Below are positions 35,468-44,177 of a stretch of 64,000 bases of DNA, piece after piece. Both the position numbers and the translations under genes were made by a program. This DNA comes from Aliiroseovarius subalbicans (lineage in GTDB: Bacteria; Pseudomonadota; Alphaproteobacteria; Rhodobacterales; Rhodobacteraceae). Where the stretch lies: positions 1-64,000 of the forward strand of contig NZ_JALBYQ010000007.1 in the NCBI RefSeq assembly GCF_022678625.1. Reading direction: 5' to 3'. Numbering within the stretch: the first letter of the stretch is position 1; each line of letters begins with the position of its first letter. The notes under the pieces were generated by a model. It saw only the letters and a program-made list of their open reading frames with translations. It was not told the DNA's origin and did not search any database.

Positions 35468-36228
35468 TCCGGAACCTCCATGGAGCGGAAGCGCCGTTCG
35501 GCGGCGAGAGTGGCGGCATCGACAACGCCGAGTTGGCCCGCGCTTACGCCCTGGGCCGCTTCGAGCCGCCAGATCTGGGTCATGATGATCCCAAGCTCGG
35601 CGGTGACACGGGTGTTGAGATCGACCGCCGCCTTCAGCCCGTCCTGATCATCAATGAGGCCCACCATGGTTTCCAACCGCTCAAGGCTGGCCCCGGCCTC
35701 CCCGTGGGATTCTTGCGCTGCCACCGAGAGCATGGCGCTGGCACCTGCCGAGGTGGCGAGGCGGTTGTCGGCGGGTTCCGTGGAGGAGGATAGGTCAGAC
35801 AAGTGTGTTGATGTGAGACCTGTTCCGGTGAGTGCGGTCTCGACCTGGCCCGACAAGTCCGATCCGGAGATAAACCCGGAGGTAAAATCCCCGTTCGCCA
35901 GTGCCTGCAAGGTTTCGAGGGGTCCGACCATGGCGCCGCGCAACTCTTCGAACTCTTCGATCGTGGCGAAGAGATCACCAAGCCCGTTGCCGTTGATAAG
36001 AGAGCGCAATTGGGCCTCAAGGTTTTCGAGCTGCATGAGTTGGGTTTCCAACTCACGCCGGAGCGTGGTCAACTGCTCGTGCTGGATGCCGAGATCCTCA
36101 GCCATGTGTTCGAGTTGCAATAGAAGCTGACGAAGGGCCTGGCCATCGAAGGTCGGCACGCCCTGGGAAAGGGCAGGGGATGTGCAAAGGGCAAGCGCGG
36201 TGACTGCGCTAAGTAGAACGCGTTTCAT
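35464..36228 (-). CDS. virB5: VirB5-like minor pilin
   Basis: A 254-residue secreted protein with a signal peptide (MKRVLLSAVTALALCTSPALS) and long helices (LRRELETQLMQLENLEAQLR) as in VirB5/TrbJ pilus-tip proteins. Its C terminus (LNTRVTAELGIIMTQIWRLE ... RFRSMEVPE) resembles that of the next protein upstream (LNTYARAEIARILSLRVRLM ... MAMEVSE). It overlaps both neighbours by 4 bases. VirB5 sits at the pilus tip and mediates host contact. Confidence 0.8.
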   Translation of the reverse strand: MKRVLLSAVTALALCTSPALSQGVPTFDGQALRQLLLQLEHMAEDLGIQHEQLTTLRRELETQLMQLENLEAQLRSLINGNGLGDLFATIEEFEELRGAMVGPLETLQALANGDFTSGFISGSDLSGQVETALTGTGLTSTHLSDLSSSTEPADNRLATSAGASAMLSVAAQESHGEAGASLERLETMVGLIDDQDGLKAAVDLNTRVTAELGIIMTQIWRLEAAQGVSAGQLGVVDAATLAAERRFRSMEVPE

Positions 36229-37343
36229 TCGGAAACCTCCATGGCCATGAACTCCCTCTCTTCAATACGATTCACGACCAGATGCTGGGCATGGGCTGCC
36301 TCGCGCATCTGGTTTGCCGCCATCAGTCGCACACGGAGAGAGAGAATGCGGGCGATCTCGGCCCGCGCGTAGGTGTTGAGTTCGATCGCGGCCTTCACGT
36401 TCGGCTGTTCATCGATTTGCCGGATGATCGCCGCGAGACGGTTGACCACCTGCTCGGTCGTGGCATGGGCATCGGCAGCGTAGTAGAGGCTTGCATCCGA
36501 GATGTTCGAATACTCCGCCAGCGCCATATCGGCAGGTGTCAACGTGCCGAGCGCGTCCGCGCCGCCAACCACGGCCAAGTACTCGTTGTAGAAACGCGAG
36601 ATATTGCGCACGTAGCCCTGGGTTTCCGGGAAGGGCGGGACACCACCATATTGCTGCACACGACCGGGCCCGGCGTTATAGGCGGCCAATGCGTGCGGGA
36701 TGTTCCCGAAACTGTTCAATTGTGTGGTGATGTAGCGCGCGCCGCCGCGCAGATTGTCCATCACGTCATAGCGGTCGACGCCCATATCAGAGGCGGTGCC
36801 GGGCATGAGTTGGGTGAGACCGTAGGCGCCGACGGGGCTTTGCGCGGTGACGCTGAACCGACTTTCCTGTTTGATCAGGGCTTGGAACAGGCAACGCCAT
36901 TGGGTTGGGGAAAGACCGGCCCGCGCCACGCCGGGCGATCCGGCATATTCCGCGGCGACCTGCACGATCATCATCTCGATGGTCTCGCGGCCCTCCCCAA
37001 AGAGGCGGCTGTCCATCGGATGATTAGAGGTAGACGGATAGATCGCCGAGGCCGGAAAACTGGCATTGCCCTCAAGGGACTGGATGTTGAACCCCTGTCC
37101 GGTGATTGCATTAGTGATCTCTTCCAGCACGCGCAGCTGTTCGGCCTGGATCTCGGCCAGTTGTTCTTCGGTAGAAAGAACCTCGCGTTGTGTTGCCGCA
37201 TCCTCGCCCAACTGACCAAGCATTGCGACCAGCTGCCCTAGCCCGGAATTGTCCTGGACCGGTACGCCTTGCGCGAGCGCGACAAAAGGCAGGCAGACAG
37301 GCAGACAGAATGTGGCTGCAGATATGAGGAGGGCGGTACGCAT
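36225..37343 (-). CDS. VirB5-like protein with an internal lytic transglycosylase domain
   Basis: A 372-residue secreted protein. After the signal peptide (MRTALLISAATFCLPVCLPF) a VirB5-like helical region (about 28-85) is followed by a lytic transglycosylase domain at about 120-260: QALIKQESRF with the catalytic Glu, SPVGAYGLTQLMPGTA, and ALAAYNAGPGRV. Then come VirB5-like helices ending FMAMEVSE. A TGATG overlap with the upstream lipoprotein gene fixes ATG 37343; a longer frame to 37373 is unlikely. It would both cleave peptidoglycan and join the pilus assembly. A separate VirB1 is encoded at 40486. Confidence 0.8.
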   Translation of the reverse strand: MRTALLISAATFCLPVCLPFVALAQGVPVQDNSGLGQLVAMLGQLGEDAATQREVLSTEEQLAEIQAEQLRVLEEITNAITGQGFNIQSLEGNASFPASAIYPSTSNHPMDSRLFGEGRETIEMMIVQVAAEYAGSPGVARAGLSPTQWRCLFQALIKQESRFSVTAQSPVGAYGLTQLMPGTASDMGVDRYDVMDNLRGGARYITTQLNSFGNIPHALAAYNAGPGRVQQYGGVPPFPETQGYVRNISRFYNEYLAVVGGADALGTLTPADMALAEYSNISDASLYYAADAHATTEQVVNRLAAIIRQIDEQPNVKAAIELNTYARAEIARILSLRVRLMAANQMREAAHAQHLVVNRIEEREFMAMEVSE

Positions 37344-37537
37344 CAGCCGCCCAGCACCGGCTCGAATGCGCAATCACTATCGATGTCGGGGGATTTCGTG
37401 GAAAACGACAGGTGTGGGGTCGCGTTGCGAGACACCACCGGTTCGCCGTTCTTGCCAAAGCAGGGCGAGGTTTGCTCGGTGTAACGTTCACAAGCTGCAA
37501 CGCCGAGAAGGGTGATCATTAACAAGGTCACTCGCAT
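37343..37537 (-). CDS. virB7: VirB7-like outer-membrane lipoprotein
   Basis: A 64-residue lipoprotein with signal MRVTLLMITLLGVAAC; Cys16 would be lipidated. Further cysteines (SPCFGKNG, SDCAFEP) could form disulfides with VirB9 as in the Ti system. Position between virB4 and the virB5-type genes fits VirB7. The stop overlaps the next gene's ATG, and the start overlaps the virB4 stop by 10 bases. Confidence 0.7.
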   Translation of the reverse strand: MRVTLLMITLLGVAACERYTEQTSPCFGKNGEPVVSRNATPHLSFSTKSPDIDSDCAFEPVLGG

Positions 37538-39918
37538 GGTTTTCTCCAGAATTCAGGGTTGCTGCGCCAATCGGCGCCGACCTGCGCCTCTCCGGTCCGA
37601 CCACCCCCAAGGATTGGGAGCAGGTCCCCAAGGGCGGACAGATCGGCATCGACAAAGAGGCTGTCACCGGCGGAGCGGACCAGAGCGATGCGCTGACCGG
37701 CCGTTGGTTGGGTGAGCAGGGCGGCCTCCTTTTCCGAGACGCGCAGGAAGTCGTAATCGGTGGGCGTGGCGCGATCGTTGGGGAAAAGGATCTGGGTCGG
37801 GACGGTTTCAACGATGGTTTTGCCGACCCGCGCATCGCGCAATTGGCTTGGATATTGCGTCATCATCACCACGACGCAGTTCATCTTGCGCAGCGTCACC
37901 AGCCAGTTTTCCAGTCGTGCGCCAAAGTAGGGATCATCGAGAAGCTTCCAGGCTTCATCGAGTACGATGATCGTGGGACGGCGATCCTCGACCACGCGTT
38001 CGATCTGACGAAAGATGTATGAAAGCACCGCCATGCGCTCTGTCGACATGTCGAGGATCTCGGTCATGTCAAACCCGACGATGTCACTGTCGAGCGCCAG
38101 GGTGGGGCCGGAGGGATTGGCGGCGAAGACCCAGCCATAACGTCCACCCGGCACCCATTCGCCGACGCGGGATTGCAACTCGCCGCCATCGTCGAGTGCG
38201 CGGAACAGGGTCTCGAAACTCTCGAAGGATTGCAGCGAAGCCCCGGCTTTCGCGTTCTGGCGCACCGCGCTTTGGATATGGCGGGACTGTTCGCCCGAGA
38301 GGGTGCCGTGGGTGGAAAGAAGCGTGCCCAGCCAGTCCGACAACCAGGCACGACCGCGTTCATCGGTTTCCGTGGCCAACGGGTTGAGCCCTGTGGGCAC
38401 ACCGGCCCGCACCTCGTGATACTTGCCGCCCAAGGCGCGCACGGCCATCTCGAGGCCGCGGTCCTTGTCGAAGAAGAACAGCCGCGTGCCGACGCGTTGC
38501 GACTGCGCCGCGAGAAAGGCCGTCGTCAGCGTCTTGCCGGTGCCGGTGCGGCCCAGCACCAGCGTATGGCCGACAGTGGGTTCTTTGACCGCGTCACCCG
38601 CCTCGTGGAAATTGAACCTATAACCGGAGGTGCCAACGCTTGGCAGCACGGTGATCGGCTCGCCCCAGGGACTGTCCTTGCCACCGCGTCCTTCGACCGA
38701 TCCATGCAGCGCCGCGAAATCCGCGAAATTGATCGAGGAGATCGGCGTGCGTCGTGCCCGGTAGCCGAAGTTGCCTGGATGTTGTGCAAAATAGGTGGCT
38801 TTCAGTGCCATGTTCTCGCGCACGATCACCGCCATGATCTCCTGGCCCGCGCGCTTGATCTGTGCCGCGGCGCGTTCGAGCATGTCGCGGCTTTCTGCGT
38901 AGACTGCGATGGAGAGGTGATGATTGCCAAAGGCGATGCGGCCCGCTTCCTGATCATCTGCGGCAATGGCGAGTTGGTCGCGCAGTGACACGGCAGCATC
39001 GTCAGAGGCGTGCATCTGACGGATGATCCGCTGGATGCGCTCGGCCATGATATTGGTCGGGATCGGGGTGAAAGAATTGGTCAGCACCACGTCAAGCGGC
39101 AGGTCGAGCCCGTCGAGCAGCGTGACATCCGTGAGGGCCGGGTAGGATTTGATACTGAAGAGCGCCCCGTATCGGGTCGCACCGGTGGTGGCGCACTCAA
39201 CCCGGACCGTGTCGCCTTCGAAAGTTGCACGGACATCGCCCAACTGATGAGACAAGGGCAGGGCGCTTTGGCCAAAGGCGACCGGGGCAAACGATCCGGA
39301 GTTCAGCGTGTTCAGAAACCCAAGCCATTCACCACCCGCCCTGGTCAGGCGCATTGGCTTGGCATTGGCAAGCGCAACCTCGAAGAACCCTACGACTTCG
39401 TTCAACTCCTGCATCCGAGCCGCGCGATCCTTGACCCAGCCTTTACGGGCAAGGCCACGCAAGAGCGGCAGCCGAGAGGTCAGTTCAGGACGGCGCAGGA
39501 TGGTGAGGTAAAGCTGTGTCTTCTTTGGTTGCAGGTCTGTTACGTGGCGCTGCCAACGCCGATCAATCTCAGCGGCAAAGCTGTCACCTTCAATGGGATG
39601 CAGCGAAAGATCCTGCGGCACCGAGATCCGATGCACATAAAAGCCAAAGAGATCGCCGGTCTGGGCGACGATGGCCGCAACGGCCCGGCGCAAGGCGTCG
39701 AGTTCGACGTCCGGCGTGGTCATCGGGTTGAGACCGTCAAGGCGAAGGGTGGCCATCAAGTCACCCTCACGCAGGATCATCACGTCTTCAGAGACCCGCG
39801 CAAAATACGGCAGGTGCTCTGCGAGAAAGCTTTCCCTCGCGAAGGTGCTCCCGTCCGCCGCCATGAGGGCGGGGGAGGTGGGTTTTGAGCCATCAAGCGC
39901 CAAAGCTATCGCCCCCAT
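37528..39918 (-). CDS. virB4: VirB4 T4SS ATPase
   Basis: An ATPase of about 796 residues with Walker A VLGRTGTGKTLTTAF, Walker B PTIIVLDEAWKLLDDPYFG, and the MMTQYPSQLRDA motif, the standard VirB4/TraC layout. It powers substrate transfer and pilin extraction at the inner membrane. The start is uncertain: ATG 39918 overlaps the end of virB3 by 26 bases, ATG 39864 does not; neither has a clear ribosome-binding site. Confidence 0.92.
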   Translation of the reverse strand: MGAIALALDGSKPTSPALMAADGSTFARESFLAEHLPYFARVSEDVMILREGDLMATLRLDGLNPMTTPDVELDALRRAVAAIVAQTGDLFGFYVHRISVPQDLSLHPIEGDSFAAEIDRRWQRHVTDLQPKKTQLYLTILRRPELTSRLPLLRGLARKGWVKDRAARMQELNEVVGFFEVALANAKPMRLTRAGGEWLGFLNTLNSGSFAPVAFGQSALPLSHQLGDVRATFEGDTVRVECATTGATRYGALFSIKSYPALTDVTLLDGLDLPLDVVLTNSFTPIPTNIMAERIQRIIRQMHASDDAAVSLRDQLAIAADDQEAGRIAFGNHHLSIAVYAESRDMLERAAAQIKRAGQEIMAVIVRENMALKATYFAQHPGNFGYRARRTPISSINFADFAALHGSVEGRGGKDSPWGEPITVLPSVGTSGYRFNFHEAGDAVKEPTVGHTLVLGRTGTGKTLTTAFLAAQSQRVGTRLFFFDKDRGLEMAVRALGGKYHEVRAGVPTGLNPLATETDERGRAWLSDWLGTLLSTHGTLSGEQSRHIQSAVRQNAKAGASLQSFESFETLFRALDDGGELQSRVGEWVPGGRYGWVFAANPSGPTLALDSDIVGFDMTEILDMSTERMAVLSYIFRQIERVVEDRRPTIIVLDEAWKLLDDPYFGARLENWLVTLRKMNCVVVMMTQYPSQLRDARVGKTIVETVPTQILFPNDRATPTDYDFLRVSEKEAALLTQPTAGQRIALVRSAGDSLFVDADLSALGDLLPILGGGRTGEAQVGADWRSNPEFWRKPCE

Positions 39919-40171
39919 GCAAGGTACGGTTCTTCGTGCTTCGAACCGAGCCATAGGAAACCCGCAACACTTCGAAGAAATGCGGCTCCTTGTCGGCCAC
40001 GAACCAGAGCACTGGGTAGGCGATGAGTCCAATCAGGAAGAACACCAGCGACTTGGTCCAGATGAAGGGCAGAACGACCCCCATGGCCAGCACGACGAGG
40101 TAGCCGACAGGGAGGCCGAGATATTTCGGCGGGCGTGCAAGGCCCAGAAAGAGGGGGGAACGTTCCGACAT
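39893..40171 (-). CDS. virB3: VirB3 T4SS membrane protein
   Basis: A 92-residue protein with PLFLGLARPPKYLGLPVGYL, two adjacent hydrophobic helices and a C-terminal WFVADKEPHFFEVLRV segment, the classical VirB3/TrbD pattern. It associates with VirB4 in the inner membrane. It sits between virB2 and virB4. Confidence 0.9.
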   Translation of the reverse strand: MSERSPLFLGLARPPKYLGLPVGYLVVLAMGVVLPFIWTKSLVFFLIGLIAYPVLWFVADKEPHFFEVLRVSYGSVRSTKNRTLHGGDSFGA

Positions 40172-40186
40172 CGCTCTGGCTCGCTC

Positions 40187-40468
40187 TTAGGTGAAGCCGT
40201 CGACGATAGTGCCAGCCGAGAAGATCAGCACGATTCCGATGATGACGGAGGCGAACCATCCCCAGTTGAGGCGCCCCATCATGCACATGAAACCAGTGCC
40301 GATGACGGCAAGCGTGGCCACCGCGATGCCGATCGGCCCGGTGAGGGCAGCTTCGACCGTTTCCAGCATGGTCTGGATGGGGGAAAGGTCTTGCGCGAGC
40401 GCAGGGGTCGCCAGAAACGCCAAGGTTGTGGCGCATGGCAAAAGGTATCTTGGTCTGAGTTTCAGCAT
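40187..40468 (-). CDS. virB2: VirB2 major pilin
   Basis: A 93-residue pilin precursor: a long signal peptide ending ATPALAQ at about 25, then two hydrophobic helices (LTGPIGIAVATLAVIGTGF, WFASVIIGIVLIFSAGTI) as in VirB2/TraA pilins. The mature pilin of about 68 residues forms the conjugative pilus. Next to virB3 as usual. Confidence 0.92.
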   Translation of the reverse strand: MLKLRPRYLLPCATTLAFLATPALAQDLSPIQTMLETVEAALTGPIGIAVATLAVIGTGFMCMMGRLNWGWFASVIIGIVLIFSAGTIVDGFT

Positions 40469-40485
40469 GGTTTTCCTTTTTGAGA

Positions 40486-41157
40486 TCAGTTTAGGTCGAT
40501 GACGACCGGTGCACGCGTCGGTCCAAAAGTGGCGACGCGAATGACGGGCTTCTCAATTGGCAGCCCGGAAAGACGTGAACGAATGCGGTGAATCCGTGCG
40601 ATATAGGCGCGTGTCTCGGTGAAAGGCGGTACACCGCCAAACTCGCGGACGCGGTGCGGCCCGGCGTTGTAAGCGGCCAGCGCCAGGTCGATGTCCCGGA
40701 ACTCGGCAAGTTGTGCGAGCAAATACCGTGCAGCCCCTTCGAGGTTCTGATTGGGGTTGGTACGATCAACGCCCAGCTCACGTGCTGTCGCAGGCATCAG
40801 CTGGCCAAGCCCATAGGCCCCTTTTGGGCTGACAGCAGTCGGGTTGTAGCTGCTTTCGGCCTCGATCAGGGCCTGAAACAGAACATGCCAATCGTTGGCG
40901 GCTAGTCCAATCACACTTAGGCTGCGGTTTGCAGCATGCCGATCAGAGGTCGCGCGGATGGCCGCAAGAACCTCGCGTGCGGATGCGGGAACAGGCGGCG
41001 ATACGCGTTCGACGGCGGGCTCAGCAGTTTCTCGTTCATGATGTGTCCAGCCGGATGTTCTGACGCTGCCGTCAGCCGAGATCACCATCAGATCCGCCAT
41101 CGCCCTCTGGGGCGTTGCGGATATCGAGATCGATAGAGACAGGGCGACCGTCACCAT
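40486..41157 (-). CDS. virB1: VirB1-type lytic transglycosylase
   Basis: A protein of about 223 residues with a possible signal peptide (MVTVALSLSISISATPQRAM) and a transglycosylase domain: QALIEAESSYNPTAVS with the catalytic Glu, KGAYGLGQLMPATA and ALAAYNAGPHRV. VirB1 locally opens peptidoglycan for T4SS assembly. The start is uncertain: ATG 41157 gives the signal peptide but overlaps the upstream gene by 86 bases; ATG 41100 follows AGAGGGCG. Long upstream extension of the frame is spurious. Confidence 0.85.
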   Translation of the reverse strand: MVTVALSLSISISATPQRAMADLMVISADGSVRTSGWTHHERETAEPAVERVSPPVPASAREVLAAIRATSDRHAANRSLSVIGLAANDWHVLFQALIEAESSYNPTAVSPKGAYGLGQLMPATARELGVDRTNPNQNLEGAARYLLAQLAEFRDIDLALAAYNAGPHRVREFGGVPPFTETRAYIARIHRIRSRLSGLPIEKPVIRVATFGPTRAPVVIDLN

Positions 41158-41404
41158 AATTGGTGTGATGATTGACGAGCCCCGGCCAAACCGCGAAGTG
41201 GCGGACTTTAGGCCCGTGTTTCTGGACCTTGGCAGCGACCAGGATGAGCTCTTCATCCCCAACCACATAGATGCACTGGTAAAGCGGCTTACCGTCACCT
41301 GTGCCCCCCACGAGCTCATACCGACAGGTGAAGTCCACCTTCCTCGCAATGAGGTCTTTCACACCATCCAGTGTGATCAGACTCAGGTGTCTTGCTATCG
41401 GCAT
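41072..41404 (-). CDS. First gene of the virB operon, unknown
   Basis: A 110-residue protein beginning MPIARHLSLITLDGVKDLIA with FTCRYELVGG and ELILVAAKVQKHGPKVRHF. No signal peptide or membrane segment, so it is probably cytoplasmic; I do not recognise it. Its position at the head of the virB operon and a striking hairpin around its ribosome-binding site suggest a regulatory or assembly role. Its 3' end overlaps the virB1 start. Confidence 0.65.
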   Translation of the reverse strand: MPIARHLSLITLDGVKDLIARKVDFTCRYELVGGTGDGKPLYQCIYVVGDEELILVAAKVQKHGPKVRHFAVWPGLVNHHTNYGDGRPVSIDLDIRNAPEGDGGSDGDLG

Positions 41405-41425
41405 GGTCTCTCCCCTTGAGAGACC
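41405..41425 (-). promoter_or_regulatory. Hairpin around the Shine-Dalgarno of the virB operon
   Basis: The leader reads GGTCTCTC, AAGGG, GAGAGACC and then directly the ATG at 41404. An 8-bp perfect stem therefore carries the Shine-Dalgarno core in its loop and strand, ending at the start codon. This suggests translational control or a palindromic repressor site for the virB operon. Confidence 0.55.
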
Positions 41426-41471
41426 TTCATACATGATGCAAATGACACGGAAACTACAGTTAGAGTCAATA

Positions 41472-41485
41472 TATATAAAACGTAG
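41472..41485 (+). repeat. 14-bp motif shared with 13961-13974
   Basis: TATATAAAACGTAG is identical to the motif 60 bp before the mobilization genes. It lies in the 157-bp divergent region between the virB operon and the plus-strand gene at 41562, both of which could use it. Confidence 0.45.
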
Positions 41486-41561
41486 AAAATAGAAAAAGAT
41501 AGCAAAACGTCGAATTCGCCGCTACGTTGAGCCCGAATTCGGCTACCACACGGAGGGGTAG

Positions 41562-42143
41562 ATGCGGCAACTTATTCTCAGCTTGGTTGTTTCAGCGGTG
41601 ATTCTACCGGTCTCGGCCAAGCCATCGCGCGCCTACGACATGGACTGCGCAATCATGCTCTGTATGGCGGGTGGGTTTCCGCCGAGCCCGGTCTGTTCAG
41701 CGGCCTATGCGACCATGATCCGTCGGATCACGCCCTGGCCAGTTTTGCCGCCATTTGGCATTTGTACCTTCGCCGCCGTGCCGGTCGAATTGGGCGGTCC
41801 TGGTGGCGAAGGGGAGGTAGATATCTCTGTGCCTGAGTATGCCTGGTTGCGACGGACGCGGGTGCTTTGGTTTCAGGGATATGCTCAACGCGATCGGGGC
41901 GGCGACATTCTGTACTGGGTTTGGTGGATCAATGCTTGCGATCACGAGAACAGCAACTGTCGGCGCCATATTCGCGTCGGTAGCTCATCAACACCGTGGT
42001 CCGGGAGTTTTGTTTCCCCAAACGATCAGAGCATCCCGTATCCAACTCGCGATGGTTTAGGGCGCTACTATTCGAGAGCTGTGATGGTTGAGTATGGCGA
42101 CTTCGAGGGCAAAATGGATCACTCGGATTGGTTCTCATATTAA
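41562..42143 (+). CDS. Secreted cysteine-rich T4SS-associated protein
   Basis: A 193-residue protein with a signal peptide (MRQLILSLVVSAVILPVSAK) followed by a cysteine-rich stretch DMDCAIMLCMAGGFPPSPVC that loosely recalls TrbM/KikA plasmid proteins. The rest (VLWFQGYAQRDRGGDILYW) is not recognised. It diverges from the virB operon, separated by the shared 14-bp motif, so it may be co-regulated and act in the periplasm during conjugation. Its end overlaps the small minus-strand gene by four bases. Confidence 0.6.
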   Translation: MRQLILSLVVSAVILPVSAKPSRAYDMDCAIMLCMAGGFPPSPVCSAAYATMIRRITPWPVLPPFGICTFAAVPVELGGPGGEGEVDISVPEYAWLRRTRVLWFQGYAQRDRGGDILYWVWWINACDHENSNCRRHIRVGSSSTPWSGSFVSPNDQSIPYPTRDGLGRYYSRAVMVEYGDFEGKMDHSDWFSY

Positions 42144-42343
42144 GAGGCCTTGCCACTCGTTTTCTTGCATTCGACCGACCGCACTTTGATTTCGAGACCT
42201 TCCGCGGAGTCCGGATCGATATGCCAATCGCGAACAACTCTTCCCGTGTTCCAGCGGTAGTCGCGCCATACAACCTTAATCATTCCAGAAATCTCCGCGA
42301 TACCCTCGCGAATAGGTTGTGCTGACAGGCGTTTCTTATTCAT
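42140..42343 (-). CDS. Small protein downstream of an XRE regulator, unknown
   Basis: A 67-residue basic protein, MNKKRLSAQPIREGIAEISG then IKVVWRDYRWNTGRVVRDW. I do not recognise the family. The longer open frame above it is only an out-of-frame copy of the XRE gene, so ATG 42343 is the credible start; its ribosome-binding site is weak. It follows the XRE regulator by 34 bp and may form a two-gene regulatory unit with it. Confidence 0.5.
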   Translation of the reverse strand: MNKKRLSAQPIREGIAEISGMIKVVWRDYRWNTGRVVRDWHIDPDSAEGLEIKVRSVECKKTSGKAS

Positions 42344-42377
42344 GAAAAGACTTACTTGATACGAAAATCGGAAGGGG

Positions 42378-42599
42378 TTACTTGCGGTTGGTGCGCGGCT
42401 TAACCAATTCGCTAGGATCGACTCCCAGGGCGTTGGCGATCTTTTCCAGGGCGGTGAGCGACATGGCGTTCTTGCCGTTTTCGAGCTTGCCCATGTAGCT
42501 GCGGCTAAGACCGGCCGAGAACGAGAGCGCTTCCTGGCTGAGCCCTCTGGCTCGCCGGACATCCTGAATGTTCTGTCCTACACGCTCTGGTAAATTCAT
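42378..42599 (-). CDS. XRE-family helix-turn-helix regulator
   Basis: A 73-residue Cro/C1-type DNA-binding protein, almost only the HTH domain: VGQNIQDVRRARGLSQEALS, SFSAGLSRSYMGKLENGKNA and TALEKIANALGVDPSELV. ATG 42599 gives the compact domain. Such single-domain regulators often control conjugation genes; the neighbouring virB promoter is a possible target. Confidence 0.75.
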   Translation of the reverse strand: MNLPERVGQNIQDVRRARGLSQEALSFSAGLSRSYMGKLENGKNAMSLTALEKIANALGVDPSELVKPRTNRK

Positions 42600-42802
42600 G
42601 ACCGGACATCGGCCATGTAGAGGATTAATTTGCCACGCAATATAGTTCGCATTCGACCTCGGCGACACGAAACCTTCCGAGATGTGCGAACGACTAATTT
42701 GAGGAAATCACTTGGGTAGGAGCACTTGATTCTGACATAATATCAGTGGATTGGTGAGTGGCGCGTAATAGTTGTTATGTTAAATAATGCGCGTGTTGCC
42801 CT

Positions 42803-44145
42803 CTACGCGACGACCGAGAATTGGCCCATCATTCCTCCATCTTCGTGCTCAAGAATGTGACAATGGAACATGTATGGCAACGCTTCGGTGGCTGGTCGGG
42901 TGAACCGCATCAGGATATCTGCCTGACCATTGATCAGGATCGTGTCCTTCCACCCCGTGTTCTGCGGCGCAGGGGCTTGTCCGTTTTCACTGAGCACTTG
43001 GAACATGACGCCGTGAACATGAAACGGGTGCATCATCATGTTTGCCGACACCGTCCATTTCTCGACCTGCCCAACCTGGGTCGAGAAGTTGATCTTTGAC
43101 ATATCAAAGGCCTGTCCGTTGATGGAAAAGCGGTTTCCAGCGCCGCGCATCATCATGCCGGGGCCCATGGCCATGTCGAGGGTGATATGGCGTCCAGCGG
43201 CATTGCTCGCGTCCATATTCGGGCGAGAGCCGCCAAGGCTGTCAGGTATACGGGTCATACGCACCGGAGCTGCCGGATCAACGGTAAAGGGCAAAACCTC
43301 GAACGGGGGACCAGACGGGCGGCGTCCACCCATCATGCCCCCCATCATTCCTTCATTGATATTCTGCCCACTTAGAAGCGAGAGGTTCCGACCATCGCCG
43401 AAATCCACAAGCACCTCATAGCGCTCGCCTGGTGCAAGGGTCAGTTCGTCCAGCACGACTGGGCGATCCAGAAGGCTGGCGTCAGCACCAACGAGGTGCA
43501 TCGGACGACCATCCGACAGGGTCAGGGTATAGATCCGGGCGTTGGAGCCGTTGAGTAGACGCAGGCGCACCACCCCTTTGGGCACGACCGCCGTGGCCCC
43601 AACCTGCCCATTGACCAGCATCGTGTCCCCTAGGAACCCCATCATCTGGTCAGGCATGGACAGCTCATAGGACATGCGCCCTTCCTGGTCGAAGCGGCGA
43701 TCCTGAAGGACAAGTGTCAGGTCATCCACGCCATAATCCGTCGGCAGTCCGCGGGCATCATCCTGACCGTCAGTCAGGTGCAAGACACCCGCCAGGCCCA
43801 TCTGCACTTGCCGGGCTGTCATGCCATGCGTGTGGCTGTGATACCAGACGGTCGCGGGAGGCTGGTCGATCGGGAGGACAGGAGACCAGGTTTGGCCAGG
43901 TTGAACCAGCTGGTGCGGTCCGCCATCCACGTCCCCGGGCACGACAAGCCCATGCCAATGAACCGAGATTGCCTCGTCCAACGCATTGCTGACCTCTGCG
44001 GCGGTTTCAGACTGGTGATGCAGCCTCAGCGTCGGCCCCAGAAAGGGCTGGTCGTGCCCGGGGACGTGGCCCAAGCGCGTGTCGGCAGTTGCGCCAGCAT
44101 GGCAGCAGAGCCCATGCCGGACAGAAGGGTGCGACGTGTGATCAT
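42803..44145 (-). pseudogene. CueO-type multicopper oxidase with a broken N terminus
   Basis: The main frame (42803-44074, 423 residues from a TTG) has all four copper motifs: HWHG, YHSHTHG, HPFHVHG and HCHILEHE, plus INGQAFDM and a Met-rich NEGMMGGMMGG loop, as in the cuprous oxidase CueO. The Tat signal (MITRRTLLSGMGSAAMLAQL) begins at 44145 in another frame, and about 45 residues expected between the signal and GPTLRL are missing. A deletion with frameshift has probably inactivated export. A cytoplasmic product remains possible. Confidence 0.65.
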
Positions 44146-44177
44146 GTTCGAAATTCCTTGTGGGTCAATGGGACGGT

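Noticed and set aside
36282-37241. Plus-strand frame of 319 codons in the virB region
   Set aside because: Antisense to the VirB5-like/transglycosylase gene; no family features.
39010-39888. Plus-strand frame of 292 codons over virB4
   Set aside because: Antisense to the conserved ATPase and without a ribosome-binding site.
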